64,000 nt of DNA, from positions 295,001-359,000 of the forward strand of contig NC_091113.1 in NCBI RefSeq assembly GCF_024713975.1, in the 5' to 3' direction. Numbering within the stretch: the first letter of the stretch is position 1; each line of letters begins with the position of its first letter. This DNA comes from Paralichthys olivaceus. Taxonomy: Eukaryota > Chordata > Actinopteri > Pleuronectiformes > Paralichthyidae. The notes beneath the pieces are model-generated. The model was given only the letters and a program-made list of their open reading frames with translations, made no database searches and was not told the origin of the DNA. Below, in pieces: positions 1 to 24,970 of this stretch. The translations under genes and the position numbers were made by a program.

Positions 1-305
1 TGTTCTTCTGTGACAACCTTCCACAGAATCAGCCTCTGGAGGACGGGTGATGTTCCAGGTTGGAGCAGCAGCTGAAATACGTCCAGGTCATTTCACTCTG
101 GAGCTTTTGAACCCATCCATCCAATCAGCAATGATCCTGGTCATAGCCAGTACCTTCTCCAGTAGAATGTGTTGTAATGTAATGTAATGTGTTTGTGATT
201 AGTTCACTGTCCTACAGCTCGGTGATAATGTCCTCGTGTTGATGGGGAACGAACGTCTGAATGATTAATATGATTCATGTAAAATGTAAAAACAGTTTTT
301 CTTAC

Positions 306-12992
<12,687 letters not shown>

Positions 12993-13950
12993 AAATCCTG
13001 TGGGGGTCCCTGTGTGAGGAGTTCTCAGGATTTGTTAGGGTTCCTAGGACCCCCAGACTTTGAGATTCCCTGTCGGGTTCCTCAAAGAACTAAACTTGTG
13101 GAATTCCCCCAGATTATCTCAGGGTCTGTTGGCTGCAAAGAGTTTTTCTGGGGTTCTCCAAGGTTATTAAAAGGTTCCACAGATTCTCAGGTTTCCGCAA
13201 GTTAGATACCAGTCCTCTGCAGCTCCTTGAAACCGTTCAGTCTCTGCCTGGATCTTGTTTATTTCAGAGGGTTCTACAAGTTCCTCTGTGATTCTTCGAA
13301 GCTCCTCAAGGTTCTTCTTGGGTTTCTCAGAATCTTCAGGGACCATAGAGTCTATCTGAGGTTTGTCAGATTCTTTAGTTTCCTCCAGATTCTGAGGGGG
13401 GTTCAGGGCTACTTGAGTTTATTTACTTAAGAAATTACCATTATTTCTTCAAAGTGCAAAAATCTTCTATGTTTTTTTTGTCTTGACTCTTCTTCAGGGT
13501 TTTGAGGCTTTCTGGTCTCATTCGAATGAAAAAATGTGATTTTAGATGAAAAAACGAAAGAAAGAACAAGAGATAAAATAGAAGATAATTAGAAGATAAG
13601 ATCATTATTCCTCAAGCTCCTTTAAACGTCATTTTGACTCGACACAAAGTGGTTGAAGAAAACTTTCACCTCCACCTGCAGGGTTCCTCTCCTCCAGCAA
13701 ACACATCAGTCAGAAAGAGAAGAAGAACAGAAGGAATCACGAGGAAGAAAACGGAGAGAAATTCAAACTTTAAATCTCTGAGACGCTTCAAGCTCCGAAA
13801 ACCGCTGCAGGAAAAAACGTGACTTTAAAATCCGCAGAGCCGCGAAAAGTCCTGACAGAGAGGAAGAGGAGGAGAGGAAGAGGAGGAGGGGAACGACGCA
13901 GGATCCAGTGTCACTTCGGTTTGAAGCTGCAGAGAGATGTTCCGTCACGA
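12993..13950 (-). promoter_or_regulatory. prkg1: Probable prkg1 beta 5' leader and promoter region
   Basis: This is the sequence immediately upstream of the beta start codon (complement of 12990-12992). It holds repeated gttcct/ctcaagg-like C/T-rich text at 13010-13430 and ends in a purine-rich block. There is no clear TATA box and no upstream coding exon that joins in frame. The role is inferred only from its position between the start codon and the divergent a1cf gene. Confidence 0.35.
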
Positions 13951-14125
13951 GTCCGCAAACTGAGGAAGAGGAGGAGGAAGAGAAATGAAGAGGAGTAGGA
14001 AGAGAAAGCGTGAGACATGAAGAGAAACGAAGAGGAGGAGGAAGAGGAGGAGGAAGAGAACGGAAGAGAAATGAAGAGGTGGATGATCATGAAGAGGAGG
14101 AGGAAGAGGAGGATGATCATGAAGA
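13855..14125. repeat. Purine-rich GGA/GAA low-complexity tract
   Basis: The plus strand is almost entirely A and G, built from gaggaagag-type units with ggatgatcatgaagagg repeats at the right end. The homopurine asymmetry could form triplex (H-DNA) structure. It lies between the divergent prkg1 and a1cf starts. Confidence 0.75.
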
Positions 14126-14274
14126 GGGTGTACGAAAGTTGTTTCGCCTTACACCCCCACCTATACCCTCCTCTTCTTCCTCCTCATAACAAAATAATTC
14201 TTTTAAGTTTTATTTGTCCACACGTAAAACAATAGAACTTAATTGTTTCCGTGATTCTTGATAATGTGATAGTG

Positions 14275-14275
<1 letters not shown>

Positions 14276-14324
<49 letters not shown>
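14276..14324. repeat. (CAAT)n tetranucleotide microsatellite
   Basis: Twelve CAAT units in a row, intergenic. Confidence 0.97.
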
Positions 14325-14326
<2 letters not shown>

Positions 14327-14784
14327 CTTTGTAGTTCACCTGCAGGTTCATGTTTCTGCTTCTGTCCTGTGCCGCCCCCTGTCTGCTGGTCACTGCCACT
14401 ACAGCTCACTTCTCAGGAAAAGCAGCAGTGAAATATTTTGCTGTTTTTCATATAAAACCTCATGTTACATATGAACATGTGTTTACAGTCCAAGTGTAAA
14501 CATTATGTAAATGTGTTCAAGTGTATCAAACGATGCTCTATACTTTAATATATGAGAGCTGTTGGGGGGGGGGGGGTAATGAGCTAACAATTAATTAAAT
14601 CATGAGGGAGCAGTGAAATTCACACACACATATACAGTATATATGTAATATATGTAATATATGTAATATATGTAAATGTGAGTCATTTACTGTGACGACA
14701 CATCAGCAGCGACAAATACTTTAAAACTTTAGTTTTATTTTCAGTGATTTAGAGAAAAGAATATTCTCTGCAACATCTTATCTG

Positions 14785-14833
<49 letters not shown>
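14785..14833. repeat. (GT)n microsatellite
   Basis: A pure GT run, intergenic. Confidence 0.95.
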
Positions 14834-14836
<3 letters not shown>

Positions 14837-16632
14837 GTAGGTGAAGAGAATTTGCAGAGCACCTTGATACAGATAGTGACAGTCGGTCAAAGGCCTCCTG
14901 ACACCAAACACACACACACAGTGTATTTGCATGTGTGTCTCCACAGATAGCAGCAGGTTAAACATTAACGTTGGTCGGCTCGTAAAGCTAACACCAAGAC
15001 AGCGAACCTTTGGAGTTTGATATGATGTGATCACACACACACACACACACACACACACAGGCCCGTGATGACACGTGGAACACACTCAGCGTTCAGAATG
15101 ACACAGCTCTGATCCGAGGGAAGTGATCTCTGAAAGTGCTCAGGTGAGTTTTTCTTTCCACTGAATTAAATAAAGTTATTTAATGTGAATTTAAAGACAG
15201 AGAGACGGAGAGAGAGCAGGTAAAGTGACTGTTGCTTGACCACTCTTCTTCACTGGTGTGTGATGACCAGGCAGAACAAACAGGCTGAGCAGGATTAATT
15301 CATGGAGAATGTGTGAAGTCAGTGTCGCTCGACCATCGTTTGTGTTCTTCAGACAAAAAGACAGAGAGAGAGTGAAGGTCTCTTTACCCACAATATGTAG
15401 ACTAATATTTTCAATGTGATTATTTTATTGCAGCATCACATTGAAAACGAATCCTTTGATAACATCGAGCAGAAATATGATCAAAAATAAAAGTGAATTA
15501 TTGATCTGATCATAGATCATTTATCAAACCAGTGTAAACTAGTTATCAGCTAAATACACTTGATATAACCAGAAATAATTCAAGAACATTTATAGTTTCA
15601 TTTGTTTTGATTCCATTTAGGTGACAATAAAACAGAATAATAATATAATAAAATAAATGTTAAGTTTTTTTCCACTCTCACTTCAATTTGAATAATTAAA
15701 AATCCAAACAGAAAATCAACATAAAACATTGATATTTTGTGTTTGTTCCTTTATTATTCATTATGGTGTTGTTGAATTGTTATTAGTGGTTCATCCGATT
15801 GAATCAGCATTTTGTTGATGTATTGTTTTCTTCACAAGTTTTAGCTTCAGCTAACGCAGCCACAGTGACTCACTGCGCCCTCTTCAGGTTCCAAGTGGTA
15901 TAACGAACCGGGATGATTAGCTAACTTCAGTAAATAGTTTGTTTTGTTGTAGGCTTGTTGAAAGGCATGCTGGGAATCGTAGGAGATTCCTGAGCTGTCA
16001 ATCAAAGATTGCGTTAGGTTCAAATACATGTGATTGATGTTGAAGTGATGCGTTCAATGACAGTTTGAGGAAGTTTTACCCTGTGAGCTGCTGAGCAGAG
16101 AAAACACACACCGCTAGCATGCTAACAGCTAACATGCTAACAGCTAGCATGCTAACAGCTAGCATGCTAACAGCGTACCTCAGTGAAGGAACAGGACACA
16201 AAGTGAAGGAATAAAGTTGAATAGTAAATAAAAGTCTTGATTATCTTTTATATTAACACAAACAAAACAAGTTTAGATTTAGAATGAACGTTTATCTATG
16301 AGCTGTGTGTTTGTGTATGTGTGTATCTATGTGTGTGTGTGTGTGTACACCTCCTCTATCAGCAGTATTGATTGGTGAATTTCTCGCTGCCTCTTTTTCC
16401 ATCAACAGCTTTTCAAACACATTCAGATAAAATGTCAAATTAAAGCCGACTCAGGATTTTAAATATTTCCATGTTTCTAGGTGGAAATGTTCAAAGTTCA
16501 TCGGACTCATCTGGTTTCGTTCAAAAGTTCAAACTGGAATTTAAAATGAAATTCTGTGGATTTAAATCATTTTTGCAACAGAAACATTTGTGTTTTTTAC
16601 AGATGGTCAGTTATGAAACATCACCCACTTAT

Positions 16633-16663
<31 letters not shown>

Positions 16664-17443
16664 TGTACTCACAGTCGCACACTGAGTGATGATGATGTGA
16701 TGAAGACACGTTGTCAGTACGACATCATCAGTCCGATAGCTCGTCCTGGTTAATAACTTGAGAAAGCTAGTTTTTATTGTTACCACATGAAACACATCAA
16801 GTTAGAAAACACTGAGCTCACAAAGGACATGTTGGACATTTCTGTAAATTTGGGATATTTTGTGAAGAGAATTTTAAATTAAAATAAATGAATATTTTGT
16901 AAAGCGAGGACACTTTTTGTCAAGAGGATGTTTATTGAAGTTGATGATGTTTGTGTGTCCTCACAGAGCTGAGACTTGGTTTCAGGGTTTTAAAAGAAAG
17001 TTGCGACAGACCTGAGAATATTTGATTGAAATAAAGGACGTATGAAGACAAAGATATGTTTATTTAATGAATTCATCCCAATGCTGTGCTACGTCCGTCT
17101 CATGGTGGTTTGACTCTGCTGTGGTTTGTCCTCAGTCTCTGTCAATGATTACAGAACAGACTTTGACCTCCATGATACTCACTTCAAAACACTGGTATCT
17201 GAGGTTCAGAGGGAAAACAAGCTGCAGGATTCACTTTATCTACTAATATACACTTCTACTATACATGTACTTTTTATTACTGCACATTTACGGGTACTAT
17301 TCACAGACAATTGAACATTTCTTCATCAAGATAATACTTATCAGCTTTTTAAAGGGAATCTTAGTTATTTGATGGTTTTGTTTGTTTTTTCCAGTGAGCA
17401 CCCCTAATTTCCCTGATTTACATTTCACTGACAATCACACCTA

Positions 17444-20400
17444 ATGGAATCCAATCAGAAAGCGAGCGGGGACGGAGTGATGGGGACGCAGAAGGAGGCG
17501 GCGTTGCGGCTACTCACACAGCGAACAGGATACCAACTGAAGCAGGTCAGGAACCGACTCCATCTTCTGACTCTGGAGAACTTTCATCTGCCGCTTTGGT
17601 TCCTGAAATGTGCTCTGATCTGAAGTGGTCTGTGTTCCATCTGGAGCTTTGTGTCATACATCATGTTTTCAAACCTTTTCCTGGTGTGTTTCAGGAGAAC
17701 GGTCAGCGGCGGTATGGTGGCCCACCACCCGGATGGGACGGCCCACCACCAGAGAGAGGCAGCGAGATCTTTGTGGGGAAACTGCCGAGAGATCTGTTTG
17801 AAGATGAACTTGTTCCGCTGTGTGAGAAGGTAAGAGGACGGCGGTTAATGTGAGAGTTCCAACCACGATTCCACCATTTTTTAATTTCCCTCTTCGTATC
17901 TCCAGTTTGGTAAAATCTATGAAGTGAGGATGATGATGGACTTTAACGGGAACAACAGAGGTTACGCCTTTGTCACCTTCAGCACCAAACAGGAGGCCAG
18001 AACAGCCATGAAGCAGCTTAACAACTATGAGATCAGGTCAGCGTCTCTTTATCTTATTAAACTTTGGTAAACTAGTAAATGGGTTAGGGTTAGGGTTCAT
18101 CCAAAATATTAAATTTTTCCTCGTCATTGCAGGAACGGTCGCCTCCTCGGTGTTTGTGCCAGTGTCGACAACTGCAGGTTGTTTGTGGGCGGGATTCCCA
18201 AAACCAAGAAGCGCGAGGAGATCCTGTCGGAGATGAGGAAGGTCACCGAAGGGGTCATTGATGTCATCGTGTACCCCAGTGCTGCAGACAAATCCAAGAA
18301 CCGAGGCTTCGCCTTCGTCGAGTATGAGAGCCACCGCGCCGCTGCCATGGCTCGGCGCAAACTGCTGCCAGGTAGAAACCACGCTGCAGATTTAGTTTCA
18401 TCATCGATTTCACATTCCAAATGATTTGAATAGAACTGGTTTGCATTGGTTCAGAAGAGTTCCCTCAGTGAACATATCACATTTTTGTAAAACCTGTCAA
18501 AAGGTTTTCTTCATCTCTGAGAAGTAAAACAAAAAGTAAATGAATGATTTACTTTGGTTCTGAAATAGAAGCAGAGCTCCGCCTTAGTGTCGACCAAAAA
18601 ATGTCTCCTGAGATTCAAACCTCCTGAAGCTCTTTCAACGCGTTGGTCAGAAAACTGCAGAACTGCAACAAAACACACAAACCTACCAGATGTACCTGTC
18701 CTCAGTGTCTCAGGTCATACTCACCTGTCCTCAGTGTCTCAGGTCATACTCACCTGTCCTCAGTGTCTCAGGTCATACTCACCTGTCCTCAGTGTCTCAG
18801 GTCATACTCACCTGTCCTCAGTGTCTCAGGTCATACTCACCTGTCCTCAGTGTCTCAGGTCATACTCACCTGTCCTCAGTGTCTCAGGTCATACTCACCT
18901 GTCCTCAGTGTCTCAGGTCATACTCACCTGTCCTCAGTGTCTCAGGTCATACACAACTGTCCTCAGTGTCTCAGATCGTATTGAGCTGTCCTCAGTGTCT
19001 CAGGTAGTACTCACCTCTCCTCTCTGTCTCAGGTTGCATTCAGCTGTCCTCAGTGTCTCAGGTAGTACTCACCTGTCCTCAGTGTCTCAAGTCGTACTCA
19101 CCTCTCCTCTCTGTCTCAGGTTGCATTCAGCTGTCCTCAGTGTCTCAGGTCATACTCACCTGTCCTCTCTGTCACAGGACGTATTCAACTGTGGGGTCAT
19201 GCCATTGCCGTGGACTGGGCCGAGCCGGAGGTGGAGGTTGATGAGGATACCATGGCAACTGTCAAGATACTGTACGTCAGGAACCTGATGCTGCAGACCA
19301 CAGAGGAGACCATTGAGAAGGAGTTCAACAGCCTCAAACCAGGTACTAAAAACACATTTTAAACTTTCAAAGCTCAGATGTCAAACTGTCTCTAAATGCA
19401 GCAACAAGGAAAATAATGTCAAAAATAAATTGCTGGTTTTGATAAAATGATGATGTTCACGTTAAAAAGACAAAAAACACAGAATGGTCTAAAAAACATC
19501 TCTTTAAACTTAACTGGAGCCACCAGGTTGAAGTTTGTAGAAAAAGATAATAACGTGATTTTACAGAAGAGGGTTTGTGTTGCAGGTGCAGTGGAGCGAG
19601 TGAAGAAGATCAGAGACTACGCCTTTGTCCATTTCATGCAGAGAGAAGACGCCATCAACGCCATCAATGCTTTAAACGGAAAGGTCAGCAGCTGTAACCA
19701 ATCACAAGTTCACGCTTGTGATGTTGTATATGTGACATCAAGGAGACACTGATCACAAACACACATACAGTAGAGGCAGGCTCTGACCGAGAGACCAAAG
19801 GATGGACAGAAGGATGAATTGACTGGAATGAAGCACATCAGGGTCCGTCATAATCCATCATAGTCCATCATCACAGTCCATCAATGTCCTCTGGGGTCCA
19901 TCAAGGTCTATCTGCATCCATCAGGGTCTCATCATAGATAAACGTCCATTAAGGTTCATCAAGGTCCATCAGAATCGGTGCATAGACTCCACTCTCACAT
20001 CACATCTGAACACATGAAATCTAGAAAAGGAGGCGTTAAACTGCATTGTGCTTCAGGTGGTGGACGGGTCTCCTATCGAGGTGAGTCTGGCCAAGCCGGT
20101 GGACAAGGACAGTTACGTACGTTACACCAGAGGGACGGGAGGACGTGGAGGCTCTCTGCTGCAGACTGACTACACCGCCTACACCATGGGACAGGTACGA
20201 CCCTGAACGCACCACAAACTCTGACACCGGGTTCATGTTTGGACAGGTGAAGGGAAACTTACATGAACTTGATGAATCAGTTTCAAGTCAACCTGACGTT
20301 GATCACTGACGTGAAGATTAAAGGCAAGTTGATGATGTAGCATCTCCCTCCATCTAGTGGACACTTGAAGTCATCACATCATACAGAGGCATGACAGCCG

Positions 20401-23400
20401 CCTAAATAAATCAAATCAACAAGATGTTTTGGGGGAATTTCGAATAAATCACATCACATGTTTTTGTGGTGCTGCAGGTGTACGACCCCTCGGCGGCATA
20501 TCTCGGTGCACCCGTGTTTTATGCCCCCCAGGCCTACGCTGCCATTCCAGGTCAGTTTCGGTTCCCAGCAGCCAAAGCTCACGTCGGAGCTCGAGGTCTG
20601 ATCAGGACACCATCTGTTCGAGGTAAGGGTGGAAAAACTTTGTGTCACTCTTTGGACCCGTCCACTCACAGGCAGGTGTTTAAAGTTTCTCTTGACAGAG
20701 ATTCTTTTAATAAATACCTGTGAACATGTGGACGAGGACTAAACTGTAGAACATGAATATCACTGACTGTATATAAAGATGATCACTGACTGTATATAAA
20801 GATGATCACTGACTGTATATAAAGATGATCACTGACTGTATATAAAGATGATCACTGACTGTATATAAAGACCATCACTGACTGTATATAAAGATGATCA
20901 CTGACTGTATATAAAGACACTGACTGTATATAAAGATCATCACTGACTGTATATAAAGACCATCACTGACTGTATATAAAGATGATCACTGACTGTATAT
21001 AAAGATGATCACTGACTGTATATAAAGATCATCACTGACTGTATATAAAGACGATCACTGACTGTATATAAAGACGATCACTGACTGTATATAAAGATGA
21101 TCACTGACTGTATATAAAGACGATCACTGACTGTATATAAAGATCATCACTGACTGTATATAAAGACGATCACTGACTGTATATAAAGACGATCACTGAC
21201 TGTATATAAAGACGATCACTGACTGTATATAAAGACCATCACTGACTGTATATAAAGACGATCACTGACTGTATATAAAGATGATCACTGACTGTATATA
21301 AAGATGATCACTGACTGTATATAAAGATCATCACTGACTGTATATAAAGACGATCACTGACTGTATATAAAGACGATCACTGACTGTATATAAAGATGAT
21401 CACTGACTGTATATAAAGACGATCACTGACTGTATATAAAGATCATCACTGACTGTATATAAAGACGATCACTGACTGTATATAAAGACGATCACTGACT
21501 GTATATAAAGACGATCACTGACTGTATATAAAGACCATCACTGACTGTATATAAAGACGATCACTGACTGTATATAAAGAAGATCACTGACTGTATATAA
21601 AGACGATCACTGACTGTATATAAAGACCATCACTGACTGTATATAAAGACCATCACTGACTGTATATAAAGACGATCACTGACTGTATATAAAGATGATC
21701 ACTGACTGTATATAAAGATGATCACTGACTGTATATAAAGACACTGACTGTATATAAAGATCATCACTGACTGTATATAAAGACCATCACTGACTGTATA
21801 TAAAGACGATCACTGACTGTATATAAAGACACTGACTGTATATAAAGACGATCACTGACTGTATATAAAGATCATCACTGACTGTATATAAAGACACTGA
21901 CTGTATATAAAGACGATCACTGACTGTATATAAAGACACTGACTGTATATAAAGACCATCACTGACTGTATATAAAGACTCAATTGAGATGATTTTCATG
22001 ATCTTGAAACTCAAAAATAAAAAAATATTTCCAGGAATCAAATATGATCGACTGAATCAGAAATGATTACGACCAAAAAGAATTGAATGAATGTAACTGG
22101 AAAATGAATCATATGGTTACCATGACTACCACCTTGGTGTGAGCTCTGGGTAGTGAGGTGGAGCTGTGTTACCATGGCGACCACTGTACCTGTCCTCTCT
22201 GCCTGAATCATTGTCTGAAAGTGTGATTCTTCTTTCCGGGTTGATTTCCGGTGATTTGATTGATTTCACTGCCTTTTCGGTCTCCTGTAGAAATTTACAT
22301 GACTGTACCTGTAGGGGCTGCGGGGGTGCGGGGGCTGGGTGGGCGGGGCTACTTGGCCTACGCTGCCGGGGGAGGAGCCATGGGCCGAGGTGGCGCTGGC
22401 GCTGGCAGCGCCTCCTATGGGCTGAAGACGGACAAGCAGACAGAAGAGAAGCTGTACGATCTGCTGCCCGGCATGGAGCTGACCCCCATGAGCCTGAAGG
22501 CAGCAAAACCTGCACCACAGGTAACGAGACACCCCAGAAGTAACTATATATTTATAACTATACAGACGATCAATAACTGTGAATAAAGACGACCACATGT
22601 CTTCACTTCCTCTAAAGAAGTAAAGTATCTCAAACGCTGCCATCTTGACTCAGTGTCAGCTGTCAATCATGACGTCTCCGCCTGTTTTTATCATCAGATA
22701 ACTGATTCAAACCAAACTGATGAGAATCACTTGAACATCAGTGAGATGAGAACGAGCTGAAATGACAGAAACATCTTTGACAAACATTTATTTGACGTCT
22801 ACTTTGAGTTTTATCTTGGTCTATGTCCCATCTGCTAACATGGATGAGGAAGTTTATGAGCCATACTGCAGCCAGACACCAGGGGCGTTCAGATGATTTG
22901 GCTGAAAGGAGCTCTCATGTCGTCCATCTTTATTTAGTCTGTGGTTTAAACACAGTCCTGGCGTCAGAACAAAGATCCTGTGTTTGGTGTGATGACTCAC
23001 TTCACAGTGATTTTAGTGGAAGCAGAACATGTGGTGTTGTTGGTGTCTCCAGGTTCTGGAGGAGCTGTGTCAGAAGAACAACTGGGGACAACCAGTGTAT
23101 CAGCTCCACTCTGCCATTGGTCCAGACCAGAGACAACTGTTCCTCTACAAGATCACTGTCCCAGCTCTGGCTACACAGTATCCCAACGTGTACAAAAACT
23201 AGTCTTACTGTTACTGCAGTTCCTACTCTGCTACATGCACTCGTAGTAACTTTACTATCTCTGTCCTTCTGCAGTCATCCCTTCACCCCTGCTAAACTGT
23301 GTGCTGCTGTAGAAGAGGCTAAAGTCCATGCAGCTGAGCACACCCTTCAGACTCTCGGTCTGCAGACAGAGGGCGCCGCTGACAATAGCTGTGCTACTGC

Positions 23401-24047
23401 TGCTGCTGTGGCCTCAGTAGCCTTCCCAGGTATGTGAAGGTCTGTACGCAAACCAACAAAAACGCTTTACTCCTCAAAGACTGACCACATCAGAGATAGC
23501 GTGAGACAGAGGACCCACCAGTGTGTGTACAACCACGAGTGAACAGTTTCTGCAACTTCAGCAAATCAAACCGAGTGAGACATCGTAGTGTTTCACCTCA
23601 TGTCACTGTTGTCACTAGTATCACATCGTATACTGTGTAACAGCATACTGTATAGTATAGTATGTAGTATAGCATAGTATAGTATTGTATAGTATAGAAA
23701 AGTAGATGGTATAGAGTCAGCATCTATAGAGTACAGTAAAGTGTATTGTATATTAAAGTATTATTATTAGTATAATAGAGCATGAAGATGAATCATTTTA
23801 AAGTTATTGACAGAGTGAAAAGTTCCCCCATGTGTTTTTCAGGTTGGACATTTTATTTTAGATGTTGTGAGTTTTGGTTTCGTCTCTTTCAGGCTACACT
23901 CTGGCGAGTCCGGCGTCGTCTGCAGTCGCCTCCCAGCTGAAGCAGGCGGTATCTCTGGGTCAGGACCTAACGGCCTACACCACCTACGAAGGCTACCCCG
24001 CCTTCGCTGTCGCAACACGCCACACCGACGGATATGGCGTTTTTTAG
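17444..24047 (+). CDS. a1cf: APOBEC1 complementation factor (RNA-binding, three RRMs)
   Basis: Nuclear/cytoplasmic RNA-binding protein of the hnRNP R/Q-like family; in mammals it docks APOBEC1 to apoB mRNA. Exons: 17444-17545, 17695-17829, 17906-18036, 18133-18371, 19178-19342, 19586-19683, 20057-20194, 20478-20622, 22291-22520, 23053-23189, 23275-23429, 23893-24047. They total 1830 nt, in frame, 609 aa; human isoforms are 586/594. RRM1: [16 protein letters not shown] and GYAFVTF. RRM2: [17 protein letters not shown] and [11 protein letters not shown]3: [15 protein letters not shown] and YAFVHF. The RG-rich [15 protein letters not shown] follows, then the C-terminal dsRBD-like segment ([19 protein letters not shown]). 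The start [11 protein letters not shown] matches the family N-terminus and a splice acceptor for the 5' UTR exon ends at 17394. Tandem acceptors at exon 9 give the two known isoforms. Fish are thought to lack APOBEC1, so the ancestral role here is probably RNA binding or splicing. Confidence 0.96.
18690..19170 (+). repeat. 29-bp minisatellite in a1cf intron 4
   Basis: About 16 units of ~29 bp (core: tgtcctcagtgtctcagg plus tcatactcacc), ending directly at the acceptor of exon 19178-19342. Units at 19010-19175 grade into copies of the acceptor itself: tcctctctgtctcaggttgc against the real tcctctctgtcacag/gacg. The 233-aa reading frame through it is not coding. Confidence 0.93.
19850..19975. 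repeat. Imperfect CCATCA-type tandem repeat
   Basis: Degenerate units of gtccatcaaggtccatcat in the a1cf intron between exons 6 and 7. Confidence 0.7.
20754..21979. repeat. 23-bp minisatellite with a TATATAAAG motif, a1cf intron 8
   Basis: More than 50 copies of actgactgtatataaagaNg followed by atc, with occasional shorter 15-bp units (gacactgactgtatataaa). Copies are nearly identical, implying recent amplification, and a long block recurs (20960-21240 compared with 21280-21560). Every unit has TATATAAAG, a TATA-box-like sequence. The sequence resembles part of an interspersed element present downstream in the same intron. Confidence 0.96.
22291..22520 (+). other. a1cf: a1cf exon 9 with tandem alternative 3' splice sites
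   Basis: Two acceptors 24 nt apart: ...tctcctgtag/AAATTTAC (exon starts 22291) and ...gtacctgtag/GGGCTGCG (exon starts 22315). The upstream site adds EIYMTVPV after SVR; the downstream site gives [13 protein letters not shown]. Both stay in frame. This matches the human A1CF isoforms that differ by the eight residues EIYMNVPV. Confidence 0.85.
22545..22950. mobile_element. Interspersed repeat (family R2) in a1cf intron 9
   Basis: Shares long stretches with 48610-48885, e.g. gtgtcagctgtcaatcatga, ataactgattcaaaccaaac and gtcccatctgctaacatgga. Non-coding and moderately diverged. Probably a non-autonomous element; its class is not assigned. Confidence 0.75.
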
Positions 24048-24970
24048 AGTTGCGGTTTCCAAAGAGTCAAAACACACGTAGCCAAGGCTGCGTTCACACT
24101 ATCCTGTTTTTTAAACAGGTTCACATTTTAAATCTGCCAACAACGTTTATCTGACTAAACTAAATCAAACATCAGTGGTCACACATCGACAGCAAAAGCA
24201 GGACAGTGTGATGCACCTTCTATCCAACAGGATAGAACAACATTTTGAAAACCGCTGCTGAAAATGTGTCGGACTCGTCAGTGAAATCAATTTCTCACAT
24301 GTGACATTTCTCATGCTCTTTACTTTCTATTTCTGCCATTCCTCTTTGATTTGACCTGAATCATGTTGGTTCGTATCTGACGTGATTTTGATAAGAGACG
24401 GCCTCTGATTGGCTGCAGGTTTTGTTTTTCTTTTGTTTGATCTTTTTCTATTAGCCTGCCTCCTGTTATCTTTACATCTTTTAACCGTCTCTCTTGTGGT
24501 CGTCAGATCATTTCACTGGTTTAAGGATCATCAGATTTTAAATCTTTCAAAATTCTATGAAATTAAAAGTTTGGTTTGTCTGTGAAGATGCAACTGATGC
24601 TCCGACAGCCTGGGATTTTAACATGGAGACACATTTGTGGTCGCTGAGATGTTTTGGTCTCATGAACATGACATCAGAGACATTCATCCTTAAACTATGA
24701 GACAAGTTCTCTGAGATCATTTTCTCTTTTTCTTATTTTTAATAAATAGAAGAAAGCTCATTTTACTTGACATCGTAACCGTGATGTCAGAGCGGCATTT
24801 GCTTTAATCGATAAATCAACATTTTTTTATTTTTCAAATTACAAATCAAAGTTTTAAAACGTCTCCTCTCCAACAAAACAACGACAAGAAACTCTTTTAA
24901 TGTTGGAAACAAACCAGATGCAGGAACTCAGAATGAACCACCAATAAAAGTCGTCATCTGAAAACATTTA
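24048..24970 (+). other. a1cf: a1cf 3' untranslated region with candidate poly(A) signals
   Basis: AT-rich sequence after the stop codon. AATAAA occurs at 24741-24746 and 24943-24948. No ORF of interest. The following ~650 bp to the mfap4-like 3' end is unique-looking sequence without a gene. Confidence 0.6.

Larger units (their letters stand above)
14126..17394. other. prkg1-a1cf divergent intergenic region
   Basis: No gene supported. Contents: (CAAT)n at 14276-14324, a G homopolymer near 14564, (GT)n at 14785-14833, (CA)n at 15033-15058, an 18-bp repeat at 16112-16172 (gctagcatgctaacagct), and AT-rich unique sequence. Short CVCVCV-type frames here are microsatellite translations. Upstream promoter or 5' UTR exons of a1cf probably lie here but cannot be fixed. 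Confidence 0.7.

Noticed and set aside
18078-18098. Interstitial telomere-like GGGTTAGGGTTAGGGTT
   Set aside because: Only two to three hexamers inside an a1cf intron, which occurs readily by chance; no larger telomeric tract.
18587-19288. 233-residue frame overlapping a1cf exon 5
   Set aside because: Out of frame with a1cf and made of 29-bp repeat units; the real exon is read in another frame.
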